A DNA stretch of 64,000 bases. It comes from Methylomonas montana (lineage in GTDB: Bacteria; Pseudomonadota; Gammaproteobacteria; Methylococcales; Methylomonadaceae). The position numbers and the translations under genes were made by a program. The number at the start of each line of letters is the position of its first letter. The first letter of the stretch is position 1. The notes below the pieces were generated by a model. That model worked only from the letters and a program-made list of their open reading frames with translations. It had not been told where the DNA came from and made no database searches. The DNA lies in the NCBI RefSeq assembly GCF_030490285.1, contig NZ_CP129884.1:992001-1056000 (forward strand). Reading direction: 5' to 3'. Shown here one piece after another: positions 18,225 through 27,425 of this stretch.

Positions 18225-18239
18225 GCGTCGGGTGGCTAA

Positions 18240-19073
18240 TTATTGCAGCGGTAGAATATGACGATTGACGGCCTCGCCGCCGCCAAACTGTTTCTCCAGC
18301 AAGGCTTTATACTGACCATTGGCGATGATGGCGGTCAGACCGTCCTGGAATTGTTTCGCCAACGCCGCGCCTTCCGGATGATTCTTGTTGAAAACCATGA
18401 ACAGGGTTTCTTCGCCGGCGGCGGGCTCCAACTTGCTGAATTTGGCCTTATCGGCGGCGAAATTTCTGTCCAGAAACCAGTCGACCGCCAGAGCCGAATT
18501 GGCAAGCAAATCGAGCTGCCCGGATTTCAGCTTTTCCAATAAGCTCAGCAGTTTACCGGTTTCTACTTTAAGTCCGGCTTTTTGATAGGTGCCGATATTT
18601 TCTTCCGGATCGGCGCCGTAGGTTAGATTCGCCAATGTCTTCAAGTCGCCTTTCCAAGGCAGGCCGTCGGGATGCTTGGGCTGGTAAACGTAGTAATGTT
18701 GTTTCAAGCGCAACAGCGGGACGAAGATCAGGTTTTTTTGCTCGTCGGCGCTAAAACCAATATGGCTGCCGATCAGCGCCAGTGCCTTTTCCTGGAGGAC
18801 ATAATATTTCAGCATCCGCACCAAGGGTAGGGTATTGATCGTTGCGTTGATTTTTTGCGCTTGCAAGACAGTATTGACGAGTTCGATGGCCGCGCCGCCG
18901 CCCGTCAGTTCGGTGGTAATGAAAGGCGGTAGGTCCAGCGCATAGATCGCGTTGGTGTTCGGCGTAAATAAATCCTGCTTGATGCGCGGCCCGGTGGCTA
19001 AAGCCGTGACGGGATAAATAGCGATGACCAGCAGCATGACGGTCAGTCGTTTGAATAGTTGGTTAGTGTTCAT
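18240..19073 (-). CDS. Stand-alone periplasmic solute-binding protein, paralogue of its neighbour
   Basis: A 277-residue secreted protein with a signal peptide (hydrophobic 8-26, cut near ALATG). It shares the SBP family-3 layout with the gene after it: GGAAIELVNTVLQAQKI near 57, a central LTYGADPEENIGTYQKAGL where family members grip ligand, and ALAKQFQDGLTAIIANGQYK near the end. Sequence identity between the two paralogues looks low outside these segments, so they may bind different ligands. It sits 15 bases after the serine hydrolase gene and 15 before the second binding protein. No transporter components accompany it. Confidence 0.85.
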   Translation of the reverse strand: MNTNQLFKRLTVMLLVIAIYPVTALATGPRIKQDLFTPNTNAIYALDLPPFITTELTGGGAAIELVNTVLQAQKINATINTLPLVRMLKYYVLQEKALALIGSHIGFSADEQKNLIFVPLLRLKQHYYVYQPKHPDGLPWKGDLKTLANLTYGADPEENIGTYQKAGLKVETGKLLSLLEKLKSGQLDLLANSALAVDWFLDRNFAADKAKFSKLEPAAGEETLFMVFNKNHPEGAALAKQFQDGLTAIIANGQYKALLEKQFGGGEAVNRHILPLQ

Positions 19074-19088
19074 CGTGACGCCCCCTGT

Positions 19089-20414
19089 TTAATCGCTAAT
19101 CGCCGAACCGGACAGTACCAGCAATTTGTCCCATAAACCAAAATGCAGGTTAAACGGCGAGGTCTGCGACATGAAAATGGTAATTTTGTCTTCCTTGGGG
19201 TCGACGCTGAAACGGGTGGAATAAATCCCGGCCCATTCGAAAACGCCGGGATCGCCGGCATCGACATCATGGGCGCGGTCTTGCTGGATGGCAAAGCCCA
19301 AACCGAATTTCCAACCGTGATCGTGCAGGAAGGTTGCGTCTAAATCGCCAATGTGGTTGGTGGCGGTCATCAATTCGACGGTCTTGCGGCTGAGCAGACG
19401 CACGCCGTCCAGTTCGCCTTTGTTCAAAAGCATCTGCGCGAAACGGTAATAGTCATAGGCCGTGGATAACACATTGCCGCCGCCGGTTAGATATTTGCCG
19501 GACAAGGCATAGGCATCGGATGGGCACAAAGCCAGATCGCCGTCTATCATCGGCTCGGTGACTTTAGTCAGAGAACCTTGCCAGTCGCTTTTCCACACCG
19601 CCGCTACGCGCCCTAGTTTTTCTTGGGGAACATAGAAATGGCTGTCGCGCATTTTCAATGGGTCGAAAATCCTTTTTTGCATGAACTGATCGAACGGCAT
19701 CTTAGAGACCACTTCGACCAGATAGCCCAACACATCGCTGGCCAGGCTGTAATCCCAGACTTCGCCGGGGTGCTTGTACAGCGGCAGTCGGGCCAGACGC
19801 TTGACCATGTCGCCTATGGTTTCGTTGGGGCGGCAGAAGCCGTCGTTGATGCCGGCCTCCTTATAAAAATCGACCACTAGCTGGCGTTCGCGTTCGTGAT
19901 AGTAATTATTGGGGAACATATACAGCAGGCCGGAAGTGTGGCTGAGCAGGTCGCGGACGGTGATCTCGCGTTTGGCCGGCACCAGTTTGTATTCGCTAGC
20001 CGAACCCGGCGGCAGCAGTTCCAGAACTTTGGGATCCTTGAATTCGGGGATGTATTTCGATACCGGATCGGACAGCAGCAGCTTGCCTTCCTCGTACAGC
20101 AACATGATCGCGACGCTGGTCAGCGGCTTGGTCATCGATACCACCCGGAAAATCGTGTCTTTTTGCATCGGTTTGTCGGTGTCGGCCAGGCCGGCTTCGC
20201 GGAAGTAAGCAATCTTGCCTTTACGCGCCACCAGCACGACCGCGCCGGCGATTTTCTTTTCCTGGACGTGTTGGTCGATCAAACGGTCGATGTTTTGCAG
20301 ACGCTGGCTGGACAGGCCTACCGATTCCGGTTTGACGGTTGTTGAGGGTTCCTTGCCCAGCGCTAGGTTTTGCGCCAGAAACAGCATTAAAAACAGCCAA
20401 AATCGTTGGTTCAT
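19089..20414 (-). CDS. Secreted beta-lactamase-fold serine hydrolase
   Basis: A 441-residue exported enzyme (signal peptide 1-20, MNQRFWLFLMLFLAQNLALG) of the class C beta-lactamase / esterase / D-aminopeptidase family. The nucleophile motif is S93-M-T-K96 in VVSMTKPLTS; DYSLASDVLGYL gives the tyrosine motif and HGWKFGLGF the third-strand motif. The C-terminus LPFSCRR-type frames are shadows. Members cleave esters, peptidoglycan peptides or beta-lactams, and the real substrate cannot be read from sequence. It is first in a four-gene operon with two binding proteins and a hybrid kinase. An AAGGAG site precedes the ATG. Confidence 0.9.
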   Translation of the reverse strand: MNQRFWLFLMLFLAQNLALGKEPSTTVKPESVGLSSQRLQNIDRLIDQHVQEKKIAGAVVLVARKGKIAYFREAGLADTDKPMQKDTIFRVVSMTKPLTSVAIMLLYEEGKLLLSDPVSKYIPEFKDPKVLELLPPGSASEYKLVPAKREITVRDLLSHTSGLLYMFPNNYYHERERQLVVDFYKEAGINDGFCRPNETIGDMVKRLARLPLYKHPGEVWDYSLASDVLGYLVEVVSKMPFDQFMQKRIFDPLKMRDSHFYVPQEKLGRVAAVWKSDWQGSLTKVTEPMIDGDLALCPSDAYALSGKYLTGGGNVLSTAYDYYRFAQMLLNKGELDGVRLLSRKTVELMTATNHIGDLDATFLHDHGWKFGLGFAIQQDRAHDVDAGDPGVFEWAGIYSTRFSVDPKEDKITIFMSQTSPFNLHFGLWDKLLVLSGSAISD

Positions 20415-20636
20415 GGTTGCTCCTTGATAGAGGGTTTTCGGTGACGGCTTGGCTAGCCATCTGAGGCTTCGGTCTTGCTCGCGGTTTAAAAACGCAGGTG
20501 TTGGATCGAAAACTGCTCAAAATCCTTATCTACACCGGGTGCCTTGATTGGCCGAGAGAATTCGGCTTTGCCGTTCCCTACGTGAATTCATCGCTTCGGA
20601 TAGAATTTTTACTTCGGCCTCAATGAACGGGCGGCG

Positions 20637-21695
20637 TTATTTAACGGCATCTTGTTCAATCTGTCGGTAATACTGTATTTTTTCCAAAAATTGATCCAGA
20701 TTCTGGAAAAATAGATCGATTAATGCTGGGTCGAAATGTTTGCCACGTTCGTTTTTAAACAATTCCAGGATCCTATCCAATTCCCAGGCCGGTTTGTAGC
20801 AGCGCTTGTGTCCCAAGGCGTCCAGTACATCGGCGAAGCCGGCGATGCGGCCGGCGATGTGGATCTGTTCGCCTTTCAGGCCTTGTGGGTAACCGCTGCC
20901 GTCCCATTTCTCGTGATGTTGATGGGCGATAATCGCCGCCATTTTTAATAGCGGTCTGTGCGAAACCGAAAGCATTTGATAGCCCAGATGAGCATGGGTT
21001 TTCATCACGTCCCATTCCTCGGCGGTCAACGGGCCGGGTTTATTCAGGATCATGTCCGGTATCGCCACTTTGCCGATGTCGTGCATCGGCGAGGCCTGTT
21101 TGATCAACTCGGCTTCCGGGTAACCGGATAGTTGCGCCAGTAAATGCGAATAGTCGGCGACCCGTTTGACGTGCAGACCGGTTTCATGCGAGCGGGTCTC
21201 GCAAATTTCCCCCAGCGTCAGTATCAGTTCCCGTTGGGTGTCTATGATTTCTTCATGCAGCGAGTGAATCCTGTGGATGCCTTCCTCGATTTCTTGTTCC
21301 ATCTGGTTCTGCAACGCTTTCAATTGCAGATGGGTGGAAACCCGGGCCTTGACCTCTTCAAACTGAAACGGCTTGCTGATGTAATCCAGGCCGCCGACGT
21401 CGAAAGCTTTGAGTTTATCGTTGACGTCGGTCAGCGCGCTGATGAACAGCACCGGGATATGTTGGGTGGAGGGGTTGCTTTTCAGTATCTTGCAGACTTC
21501 ATAGCCATCCATCTCCGGCATTTTGATGTCCAGCAGAATCAGATTGGGTGCTCGTTTGGCAATGGCTTCAAGCGCCATCTTGCCATTGGGGGCAGGGCGA
21601 ACCTTGTAACCTTCCTCTTTGAGGATGCTGGCCAGCAACTGCAAGTTGGCCGGCGTATCATCAACGATCAGGATATCGACGTTTTTTGCATCCAT
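20637..21695 (-). CDS. Response regulator with HD-GYP cyclic di-GMP phosphodiesterase domain
   Basis: From ATG 21695 (preferred over a TTG two codons upstream) a 352-residue protein: an N-terminal receiver with phospho-acceptor D56 (LILLDIKMPEMDG), K108 and DD at 12-13, a coiled-coil linker at 125-160, and an HD-GYP domain with H205-D206 (MHDIGKVAIPD) and the signature HHEKWDGSGYP at 260-270. All catalytic residues appear intact, so it should degrade cyclic di-GMP when phosphorylated. It is 222 bases upstream of the hydrolase-binding-protein-kinase operon, same strand, and is the obvious candidate target of that orphan hybrid kinase. Confidence 0.94.
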   Translation of the reverse strand: MDAKNVDILIVDDTPANLQLLASILKEEGYKVRPAPNGKMALEAIAKRAPNLILLDIKMPEMDGYEVCKILKSNPSTQHIPVLFISALTDVNDKLKAFDVGGLDYISKPFQFEEVKARVSTHLQLKALQNQMEQEIEEGIHRIHSLHEEIIDTQRELILTLGEICETRSHETGLHVKRVADYSHLLAQLSGYPEAELIKQASPMHDIGKVAIPDMILNKPGPLTAEEWDVMKTHAHLGYQMLSVSHRPLLKMAAIIAHQHHEKWDGSGYPQGLKGEQIHIAGRIAGFADVLDALGHKRCYKPAWELDRILELFKNERGKHFDPALIDLFFQNLDQFLEKIQYYRQIEQDAVK

Positions 21696-22021
21696 ATTCA
21701 ATCAATGACTTGGGTTGAAATATTATTATTTTCAATGATATACATTTGCCAAGCGTCCTGTTGTGTAAGCCGTTTGGCTAATGTGGATTAACGCAATTCA
21801 GGTCTCAAAACTTTGTCGAATACCGTGAATTTTGCCATTTTTTGCCCATCAAAAGCCATTTTGCTGACGCCCGATTTGGTTTTCGGCAGGATGGCGAAGC
21901 ATCCACAGCATATTGCATGGCATTGCTGTTTTGGGGCTTGGCGGGTTTTCAGGCAATCCGCAAATCAGTATAGCTCGCTGCTCGAGTTTGGCATTTTGAC
22001 GCGGCTCAAGGATAGGCAAGG
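21696..22021. other. Gene-free stretch between lipA and the HD-GYP gene
   Basis: No plausible gene, repeat or terminator recognised in these 326 bases. The part next to the HD-GYP start (21700-21760) is AT-rich and should contain its promoter. Confidence 0.4.
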
Positions 22022-22981
22022 CTATTTGACAATCGCCGCTGCCTGCAGATCGGCATGGTAGGACGAGCGCACCAGCGGCGCGCTGGCCACCTGTTGAAAA
22101 CCCAGTTCGCGGGCGATTTCCGCATAACGCTGAAATTGGTCGGGGTGGATGTATTCCTGCACCGCCAGATGCTCCTTGCTGGGTTGCAGATACTGGCCCA
22201 GCGTCAGCATGCTGACGCTGTGGGCCAGTAAGTCTCGCATCACCTGAATCACTTCGGCTTCGGTTTCGCCTATGCCCAGCATCAATCCGGATTTGGTCGG
22301 CACCTGCGGCAGGCGCTGTTTATGCGCTTGCAGCAATTGCAATGAGATGTGGTAGTCGGCGCCGGGTCGGGCTTGCAGATACAGGCGCGGCACGGTTTCC
22401 AGATTGTGATTGAACACGTCGCAAGGTTGGCGCTCAAGGATGTCCAAGGCTGTCTCCATCCGGCCGCGAAAATCCGGTACCAACACTTCGATAGTAGTGA
22501 CGGGCGATTGAGCGCGGACTGCGGCGATGCAGGCTGCGAAATGGCCGGCGCCGCCGTCGCGCAAATCGTCGCGGTTCACCGAAGTGATCACCACGTATTT
22601 CAGGCCCATGCTCGCGATGGTGCTGGCCAGATTGCTGGGTTCTTCGACATCCAAAGGCTGCGGCTTGCCGTGGGCCACATCGCAGAACGGGCAGCGGCGG
22701 GTGCATAAATCACCCATGATCATGAAGGTGGCGGTGCCATGACTGAAACATTCGCCCAGGTTGGGGCAGGCGGCTTCTTCACAAACCGTGTGCAAGCGGT
22801 TCTCGCGCAACGATTGCTTGATGCGGTTGACTTGGTCGCCGGCCGGTAGCTTGATGCGAATCCAGTCTGGTTTGCGCAAGACCTGCTCGGGTTTTTCCAC
22901 CTTGACCGGAATTCGCGATAGCTTGTCGGCGTTGCGCTGGTGGGTGTCTGGCGTGGAGCGGGAAGGAGCGTTGAGTGTCAT
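22022..22981 (-). CDS. lipA: Lipoyl synthase
   Basis: A 319-residue radical-SAM enzyme that inserts two sulfurs into octanoyl groups bound to lipoyl domains. The auxiliary cluster ligands C67, C72 and C78 ([12 protein letters not shown]) and the radical-SAM triad C93, C97 and C100 (CTRRCPFC) are present, along with the C-terminal RSSYHAD, whose serine binds the auxiliary cluster. It is last in the operon carboxypeptidase-dat-ybeD-lipB-lipA, and its ATG overlaps the lipB stop by four bases (ATGA). Length and motifs are normal. Confidence 0.97.
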   Translation of the reverse strand: MTLNAPSRSTPDTHQRNADKLSRIPVKVEKPEQVLRKPDWIRIKLPAGDQVNRIKQSLRENRLHTVCEEAACPNLGECFSHGTATFMIMGDLCTRRCPFCDVAHGKPQPLDVEEPSNLASTIASMGLKYVVITSVNRDDLRDGGAGHFAACIAAVRAQSPVTTIEVLVPDFRGRMETALDILERQPCDVFNHNLETVPRLYLQARPGADYHISLQLLQAHKQRLPQVPTKSGLMLGIGETEAEVIQVMRDLLAHSVSMLTLGQYLQPSKEHLAVQEYIHPDQFQRYAEIARELGFQQVASAPLVRSSYHADLQAAAIVK

Positions 22982-23640
22982 GATTCTATGGCCTTGAGCA
23001 ATTGGTGGATAACCGGCACCGCCAGTTCCCGAGTGAGTATCTTAACCCCCAAGTCCGCCAGTTGGGTCACTTGCAAACCGGGATAGCCGCAGGGGTTGAT
23101 GTCCTGAAACGGCGCTAAATCCATATCGTTGTTGATGCTGAGGCCATGGTAACAGCAACCGTTTTTAATGCGCAGACCCAATGAGGCGATTTTTCGATGA
23201 TCGACATAGACCCCGGGCGCCTTGGCTTGAGCCTGAGAGGCGATGCCGTATTGCCGTAAGCTGTCTATCACCGCGTTTTCCAACATGGTGACCATTTGCC
23301 TGGGGCCTTTGCCCAGCCGGCGCAAATCAGCCAGCAGGTAAACCACCAGTTGGCCGGGGCCGTGATAGGTCAGCTGGCCGCCGCGATCGGATTCCACTAG
23401 CGGAATGGCGGTCGGCTTGAGCAGATGTTCGCGCTTGCCGTTCAGGCCCAAGGTATAGACCGGCGGATGCTCGACGATCCAGATTTCATCGGCGGTATCG
23501 CTATTGCGTTCGGCGGTGAAATGCTGCATTTCCCGCCAAACGTCCCGATAATCCCGCAGGCCCAAATCGCGCAATACGGTCGCTTGATTAGGCGGCAAGG
23601 ATACCGCTGGTAGCGCAACTCGGGAGGCGGTTGCCGACAC
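22978..23640 (-). CDS. lipB: Octanoyl-[acyl-carrier-protein]:protein octanoyltransferase
   Basis: A 220-residue LipB that moves octanoate from ACP to lipoyl domains, supplying LipA. The binding segment [19 protein letters not shown] is near residue 83, the catalytic lysine is in [11 protein letters not shown] and the nucleophilic cysteine in [14 protein letters not shown]. The start is a GTG at 23640 with AGGGAT upstream; no ATG is available before the conserved region. It overlaps lipA by four bases and lies 8 bases after the ybeD stop. Confidence 0.96.
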   Translation of the reverse strand: MSATASRVALPAVSLPPNQATVLRDLGLRDYRDVWREMQHFTAERNSDTADEIWIVEHPPVYTLGLNGKREHLLKPTAIPLVESDRGGQLTYHGPGQLVVYLLADLRRLGKGPRQMVTMLENAVIDSLRQYGIASQAQAKAPGVYVDHRKIASLGLRIKNGCCYHGLSINNDMDLAPFQDINPCGYPGLQVTQLADLGVKILTRELAVPVIHQLLKAIES

Positions 23641-23648
23641 GGCGATCC

Positions 23649-23915
23649 CTAAAGTGCCATCAGTACGTCGGGGCAGGCGGTCAAGCCCATATAAATCGCG
23701 TCCAGTTGCTCGCGGCTGTGAGCTTCGATGACAACGGTCACCGACAGGTAATTGCCGGCTTTGCTGGGCTTGGTGGTTACCGCGCCTTCGCGGATGTCGG
23801 CGACGTGGCGGCGGATGATTTCGACCACAATCGCGTCGAAATCGTCGCGGCTTTTACCCATCGCCTTGATGGGGAATTGGCAGGGAAATTCGAGTAAGGA
23901 TTCAGTTTCGCTCAT
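23649..23915 (-). CDS. ybeD: YbeD-like DUF493 protein
   Basis: An 88-residue ACT-like protein of the YbeD/DUF493 family. Signatures are [14 protein letters not shown] near the N-terminus, [21 protein letters not shown] in the middle, and the terminal [14 protein letters not shown]. The family is commonly encoded beside lipB, as here, and may have a regulatory role in lipoate metabolism, but this is unproven. The ATG overlaps the dat stop by four bases. Confidence 0.93.
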   Translation of the reverse strand: MSETESLLEFPCQFPIKAMGKSRDDFDAIVVEIIRRHVADIREGAVTTKPSKAGNYLSVTVVIEAHSREQLDAIYMGLTACPDVLMAL

Positions 23916-24751
23916 GACAAGGACTTTTTGTAAGCTTGTAACAAGGCGTCCATGCGTTGCCAGACCGGTCCTGGCTTACCGTCGCCGACCGGGGTGCCGT
24001 CAAGCTCGACCACCGGCAAAATTTCGCGGGTGGAACTGGCGACCCAGACTTCGCTGGCGGTCTGTAATGCTTCCAGTGCGATGATGTCTTCTTTATAAGG
24101 GATGCCGTTCGCTTCGGCCAGTTCCAGAATCACGTCGCGGGTGATGCCGGGCAGGATTTCGTTGTTTTTCGGCGGCGTGATCAACTCGCCCTCGATCACC
24201 ACGAACAGGTTGCTGGCCGCGCCTTCGCTGACATAACCGTTCTTGACCAGAATTGCTTCGGCGGCGCCTTGATCCAGCGCTTCCTGTCTAAGCAGGATGT
24301 TCGCCAGTAAGGTGATGGCTTTGATGTTGCAGAGTTGCCAGCGAGTATCGTCCAGCGTCACGGCTTTGATGCCGTTGAAGCGGCCGGCGAACGGCTTGAT
24401 TTCCGAACACATGGCAAACACGGTCGGCACCACCTGCTCGGGAAAGCCGTGATCGCGTTTGGGCGCATAGCCGCGGGTGATTTGCAGGTAAATGTATTGG
24501 TCTTTATCGCCTTCCAGCAAAGGCTGGAAAATCGCTTCCCAGTCCGCGACGCTTTGCGGCATCGGCAGGCGGATACCGGCCAGGCTGTTATTCAAGCGGG
24601 CGATATGCTCATCCAAGCGAAACAAGCGGCCGTTATAGGCCGGAATCACTTCGTAAACGCCGTCGCCGAACAAAAAGCCGCGATCCAGCACCGACACTTT
24701 AGCATCGGCCAGCGGCAGGTATTCGCCGTTTAAATAAACTTGTTCGGTCAT
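23912..24751 (-). CDS. dat: D-amino-acid transaminase (class IV aminotransferase)
   Basis: A 279-residue class IV PLP enzyme. It has DRGFLFGDGVYEVIPAYNG near 23-41, YLQITRGYAPKRDHGFP near 97 and the PLP-lysine segment NIKAITLLANILLRQEA near 142, then the YVSEGAASNLFVV and LPGITRDVILELA motifs. The RGYAPKRDHGFP segment favours D-alanine transaminase over branched-chain or aminodeoxychorismate enzymes. It supplies D-amino acids for peptidoglycan, which fits the carboxypeptidase gene just upstream, with which it shares a four-base overlap. Confidence 0.9.
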   Translation of the reverse strand: MTEQVYLNGEYLPLADAKVSVLDRGFLFGDGVYEVIPAYNGRLFRLDEHIARLNNSLAGIRLPMPQSVADWEAIFQPLLEGDKDQYIYLQITRGYAPKRDHGFPEQVVPTVFAMCSEIKPFAGRFNGIKAVTLDDTRWQLCNIKAITLLANILLRQEALDQGAAEAILVKNGYVSEGAASNLFVVIEGELITPPKNNEILPGITRDVILELAEANGIPYKEDIIALEALQTASEVWVASSTREILPVVELDGTPVGDGKPGPVWQRMDALLQAYKKSLS

Positions 24752-25911
24752 TCTTTCTCCAATAAACCGATGGCCGCATCGTACAGCCGCCGGAAAATGC
24801 CGCCCTCGGCTACCGTATCCAGCGCCACCAGCGGTTTAGTCAGGATGGATTCGCCGGCCAGCGAGATATTCAGGTTGCCGACCGTGTCGCCTTTGTTCAG
24901 CGGTGCGAATACGCCTTTGTCGATCTGGGTTTCGGCTTTTAACTCGCTAAAATGTTTGCGTGGGGCGGTGACATAAAGGTCTTCCGGTAAACCGACCGCC
25001 ACTTTAGAGACCACGCCTTTTCTGACTCGGGCTTCGCTCAAGGCCTTGTTGCCTTCGTAAAGACGATGGGTTTCGAAAAAGCGGAAGCCGTAATTCAACA
25101 GCGACTGGCTCTCGTTGGAGCGGGCATTGGCGCTGGCGGTGCCCATCACCACCGAAATCAAACGCATGTCTTCGCGCTTGGCCGAAGCCACCATGCAGTA
25201 ACCGGCGTCATCGGTAAAACCGGTTTTCAGGCCGTCGACCGAGGGGTCGCGCCACAGCAGCAGGTTACGGTTCTGCTGGGTGATGCCGTTGTAAGTAAAT
25301 TCTTTTTGCGAATCCCAGCGATAGTATTCCGGAAACTCTCTAATCACCGCCTGCGCCAAGATGGCCAGATCGTGAGCTGAGCTGTAGTGATTGGGACTGG
25401 GCAAGCCGGTGGCATTTTCGAAGTTGCTGTTGGTCATGCCCAGGCGGCCGGCCTGTTCGTTCATCATCGTCGCGAAGGTTTGCTCGCTACCGGCCACGTG
25501 TTCGGCCAAGGCCACGCTGGCGTCATTGCCGGATTGAATCACCATGCCTTGCAGCAAGTCTTCGACCGCCACTTGTTTGTTCACTTCGACGAACATTTTC
25601 GAGCCGCCGGTTTCCCAGGCGTTTTGACTGATGGTGACTTTTTCGTCTAGCGTCAAATGGCCGGATTTCAATTCACGGAAGACGACGTAGGCGGTCATGA
25701 TCTTGGTCAAACTGGCCGGGGCGACCCGTTTGTCCGGCTCTTTTTCGGCCAATACCCGGCCGCTGTCGAAGTCCAGCAGGAAATAACTGGAGGCCGCGAC
25801 GCTGGGGGCGGCAGGCGTGAAAATCGGGCTGGCGGCTTGCAGCGAGGCAGTCGTGAACAATAACAGTAGCCCACTGAGCAGGCTGAATGTCGTGCGGAAA
25901 GGTTGGCTCAT
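24748..25911 (-). CDS. D-alanyl-D-alanine carboxypeptidase (PBP5/6 type)
   Basis: A low-molecular-weight penicillin-binding protein that removes the terminal D-Ala from peptidoglycan pentapeptides. The ATG at 25911 is preferred over a TTG 15 bases upstream because the signal peptide (FSLLSGLLLLFTTASLQA) follows directly; 387 residues. Active-site motifs are S67-L-T-K70, S127-G-N129 and K229-T-G231. The C-terminal domain ends in YDAAIGLLEKE, a membrane-anchoring amphipathic helix typical of PBP5/6 (DacA/DacC). It is the first gene of the five-gene operon ending in lipA. Confidence 0.94.
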   Translation of the reverse strand: MSQPFRTTFSLLSGLLLLFTTASLQAASPIFTPAAPSVAASSYFLLDFDSGRVLAEKEPDKRVAPASLTKIMTAYVVFRELKSGHLTLDEKVTISQNAWETGGSKMFVEVNKQVAVEDLLQGMVIQSGNDASVALAEHVAGSEQTFATMMNEQAGRLGMTNSNFENATGLPSPNHYSSAHDLAILAQAVIREFPEYYRWDSQKEFTYNGITQQNRNLLLWRDPSVDGLKTGFTDDAGYCMVASAKREDMRLISVVMGTASANARSNESQSLLNYGFRFFETHRLYEGNKALSEARVRKGVVSKVAVGLPEDLYVTAPRKHFSELKAETQIDKGVFAPLNKGDTVGNLNISLAGESILTKPLVALDTVAEGGIFRRLYDAAIGLLEKE

Positions 25912-25958
25912 GGTGGCGATATTCAAAAGTCGTTCTGGAAGCGGCTATTGTATCACTG

Positions 25959-26101
25959 AGAAGCTGTTTAAAAACGTCGCGAGCTTGTTCATGGCAAGGC
26001 GAAAAAACGCGAAAACCCGGAGTGTACATGGCGTACATGAGGATTTTGAGCGATTTTTCAACACAGTCAGGGACAAGCGCAGCAGTTTTTAAACAGCTTC
26101 T
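25959..26101. mobile_element. MITE-like element with perfect 17-bp terminal inverted repeats
   Basis: AGAAGCTGTTTAAAAAC at 25959-25975 and its exact reverse complement at 26085-26101 enclose 109 bases containing GTGTACATGGCGTACATGAGG and GCGATTTTTCAACA. Total 143 bases, no transposase. It lies between the carboxypeptidase promoter and the 3' end of the regulator gene. The TTTAAAAAC..GTTTTTAAACAGC ends are of a type I recognise as a dispersed proteobacterial intergenic repeat. Confidence 0.7.
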
Positions 26102-26198
26102 GAGAGCCGCCGCTTAGAAAAACCCTCGTATTACGCTAGGCGGCTCAAGTCAAAAGCCGCCGATGGTCGCAACTGTTTGGAATAGTTAGAAAGTTGGC

Positions 26199-26831
26199 TC
26201 AAGTGCCGCTGTTGCAGATTTTGAATTTGCAGGCGCAATCCTGCAGCGCCATGCACGCGGTTTGCTCGATGGGCTTATCCAGCAAGGTGGCAATCAGCGC
26301 GCGGTCGAATTCGCATAATTCCGGATGTTGTTGTGCCAGATCGTGATAGACGCAGTTAACGGCTTTGATGGTCGGCTGGGCTTGATCGGCTTCCATTTCC
26401 GCGTGGTAACCCAAGGATTGCATCAATTCCAGCAATGCGCTTTGCTTTTGCGCCGGGTCTTTGCCGCTGAATTGCGGGGCCAGCGACCGCGCAAGACTGA
26501 CGCCCATCCGCCACAGCATTTGCCGCAATGCCGTCTCGCCCAGCTCGGTTTTCAGTTCGCTCAGCAATAAATTGCAGAACCAGGGGTATTGCTTTGGCAG
26601 GCGATTGCGGCCTTGTTCGGTCAACGTGTAATTGCGCGAGGGTCGGCCGCCGGTACTGTTCAGTGCCGCTTCCCGCACCAGTTGGTCTTTTTCCAAGCCC
26701 ACCAAATGCTGCTTCACCGCATTTCTGGAAATATCCAGTTCGGTGGCGAGTTCGTCGATACTCATGCCGGCTGCGCGGGACAGCAGTAATTTTAAGATTT
26801 GTTCCTGGCGTGAGCCGCTGTGTTGGGCCAT
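26199..26831 (-). CDS. Fe-S-type winged-helix transcriptional regulator (SufR-like)
   Basis: From ATG 26831 a 210-residue DNA-binding protein; the reading frame is open further upstream but the helix-turn-helix begins right after this start. The winged helix lies at about 8-75 (MSIDELATELDISRNAVKQH, then a GGRPSRNYTLTEQG wing). The C-terminal half has C150, C163, C183, C189, C191 and C196, with CVYHDLAQQHPELCEFDRALI giving the C-X12-C spacing of SufR, a 4Fe-4S sensor. It is divergent from a truncated haemoglobin and ferredoxin-reductase pair, so it probably controls them in response to NO or oxidative damage to its cluster. This control is inferred from layout. Confidence 0.85.
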   Translation of the reverse strand: MAQHSGSRQEQILKLLLSRAAGMSIDELATELDISRNAVKQHLVGLEKDQLVREAALNSTGGRPSRNYTLTEQGRNRLPKQYPWFCNLLLSELKTELGETALRQMLWRMGVSLARSLAPQFSGKDPAQKQSALLELMQSLGYHAEMEADQAQPTIKAVNCVYHDLAQQHPELCEFDRALIATLLDKPIEQTACMALQDCACKFKICNSGT

Positions 26832-27028
26832 GTGAGTGTCTGGCGGTCGAAATTGAATGATGTCGCATTCTACGCCGGATCGGATGTCCGGCAAAGTGGA
26901 GACAAGCTGATTTTTAACATATAAATAACTTTTATAATAAAAATATTGCAAAAGTGTTTTTTTTCGCGTACTCTGTGTTCGGCTTTGAACAGCCGCATCT
27001 TCTAATTTGCAAAGAAAGGCAGACCATC
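26832..27028. promoter_or_regulatory. AT-rich divergent promoter region of regulator and globin
   Basis: A strongly AT-rich block (26910-26960) lies between the two divergent genes, with TATAAT at 26933-26938 on the plus strand and a small dyad ATAAA-TAACT-TTTAT at 26921-26935 that would suit a regulator site overlapping the promoter. Confidence 0.4.
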
Positions 27029-27409
27029 ATGAGCGAAACCACAGCGACACTTTACGAACAACTGGGCGGCGAGGCAGCCGTCAACGCCGCCGTCGATATC
27101 TTTTATCGAAAAGTCTTGAACGATCACCGCATCAATCGCTTTTTCGATAATACCGATATGGACAAACAGGCAGCCAAACAAAAATCCTTTTTAACGATGG
27201 CTTTTGGCGGTCCCAATAACTACTCCGGCGCCGATATGCGTCAAGCCCATGCGCATTTGGTAAAAAAACTGGGTTTGGACGATTCGCACTTTGACGCAGT
27301 GGTAGAAAATCTGGCCTCCACCTTACAAGAACTGAATGTGCCGCAGGAGTTGATCAATCAAGTCGCGGCCATCGCCGAAAGCACGCGTAACGACGTGTTG
27401 GACCGCTAG
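27029..27409 (+). CDS. Group I truncated haemoglobin
   Basis: A 126-residue trHbN. The ATG at 27029, preceded by AAAGAAAGG, is preferred to the longer open frame from 26954. Features are TLYEQLGGEAAVNAAVDIFY with the B10 tyrosine Y26, the FFDNTDMDKQAAKQKSFL segment and the proximal histidine H74 in MRQAHAHL. Such globins bind O2 and convert NO to nitrate if re-reduced. The gene 16 bases downstream encodes a suitable reductase, so the pair could form a two-component NO dioxygenase. Confidence 0.93.
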   Translation: MSETTATLYEQLGGEAAVNAAVDIFYRKVLNDHRINRFFDNTDMDKQAAKQKSFLTMAFGGPNNYSGADMRQAHAHLVKKLGLDDSHFDAVVENLASTLQELNVPQELINQVAAIAESTRNDVLDR

Positions 27410-27425
27410 GCGATGGAGTAGGGGG

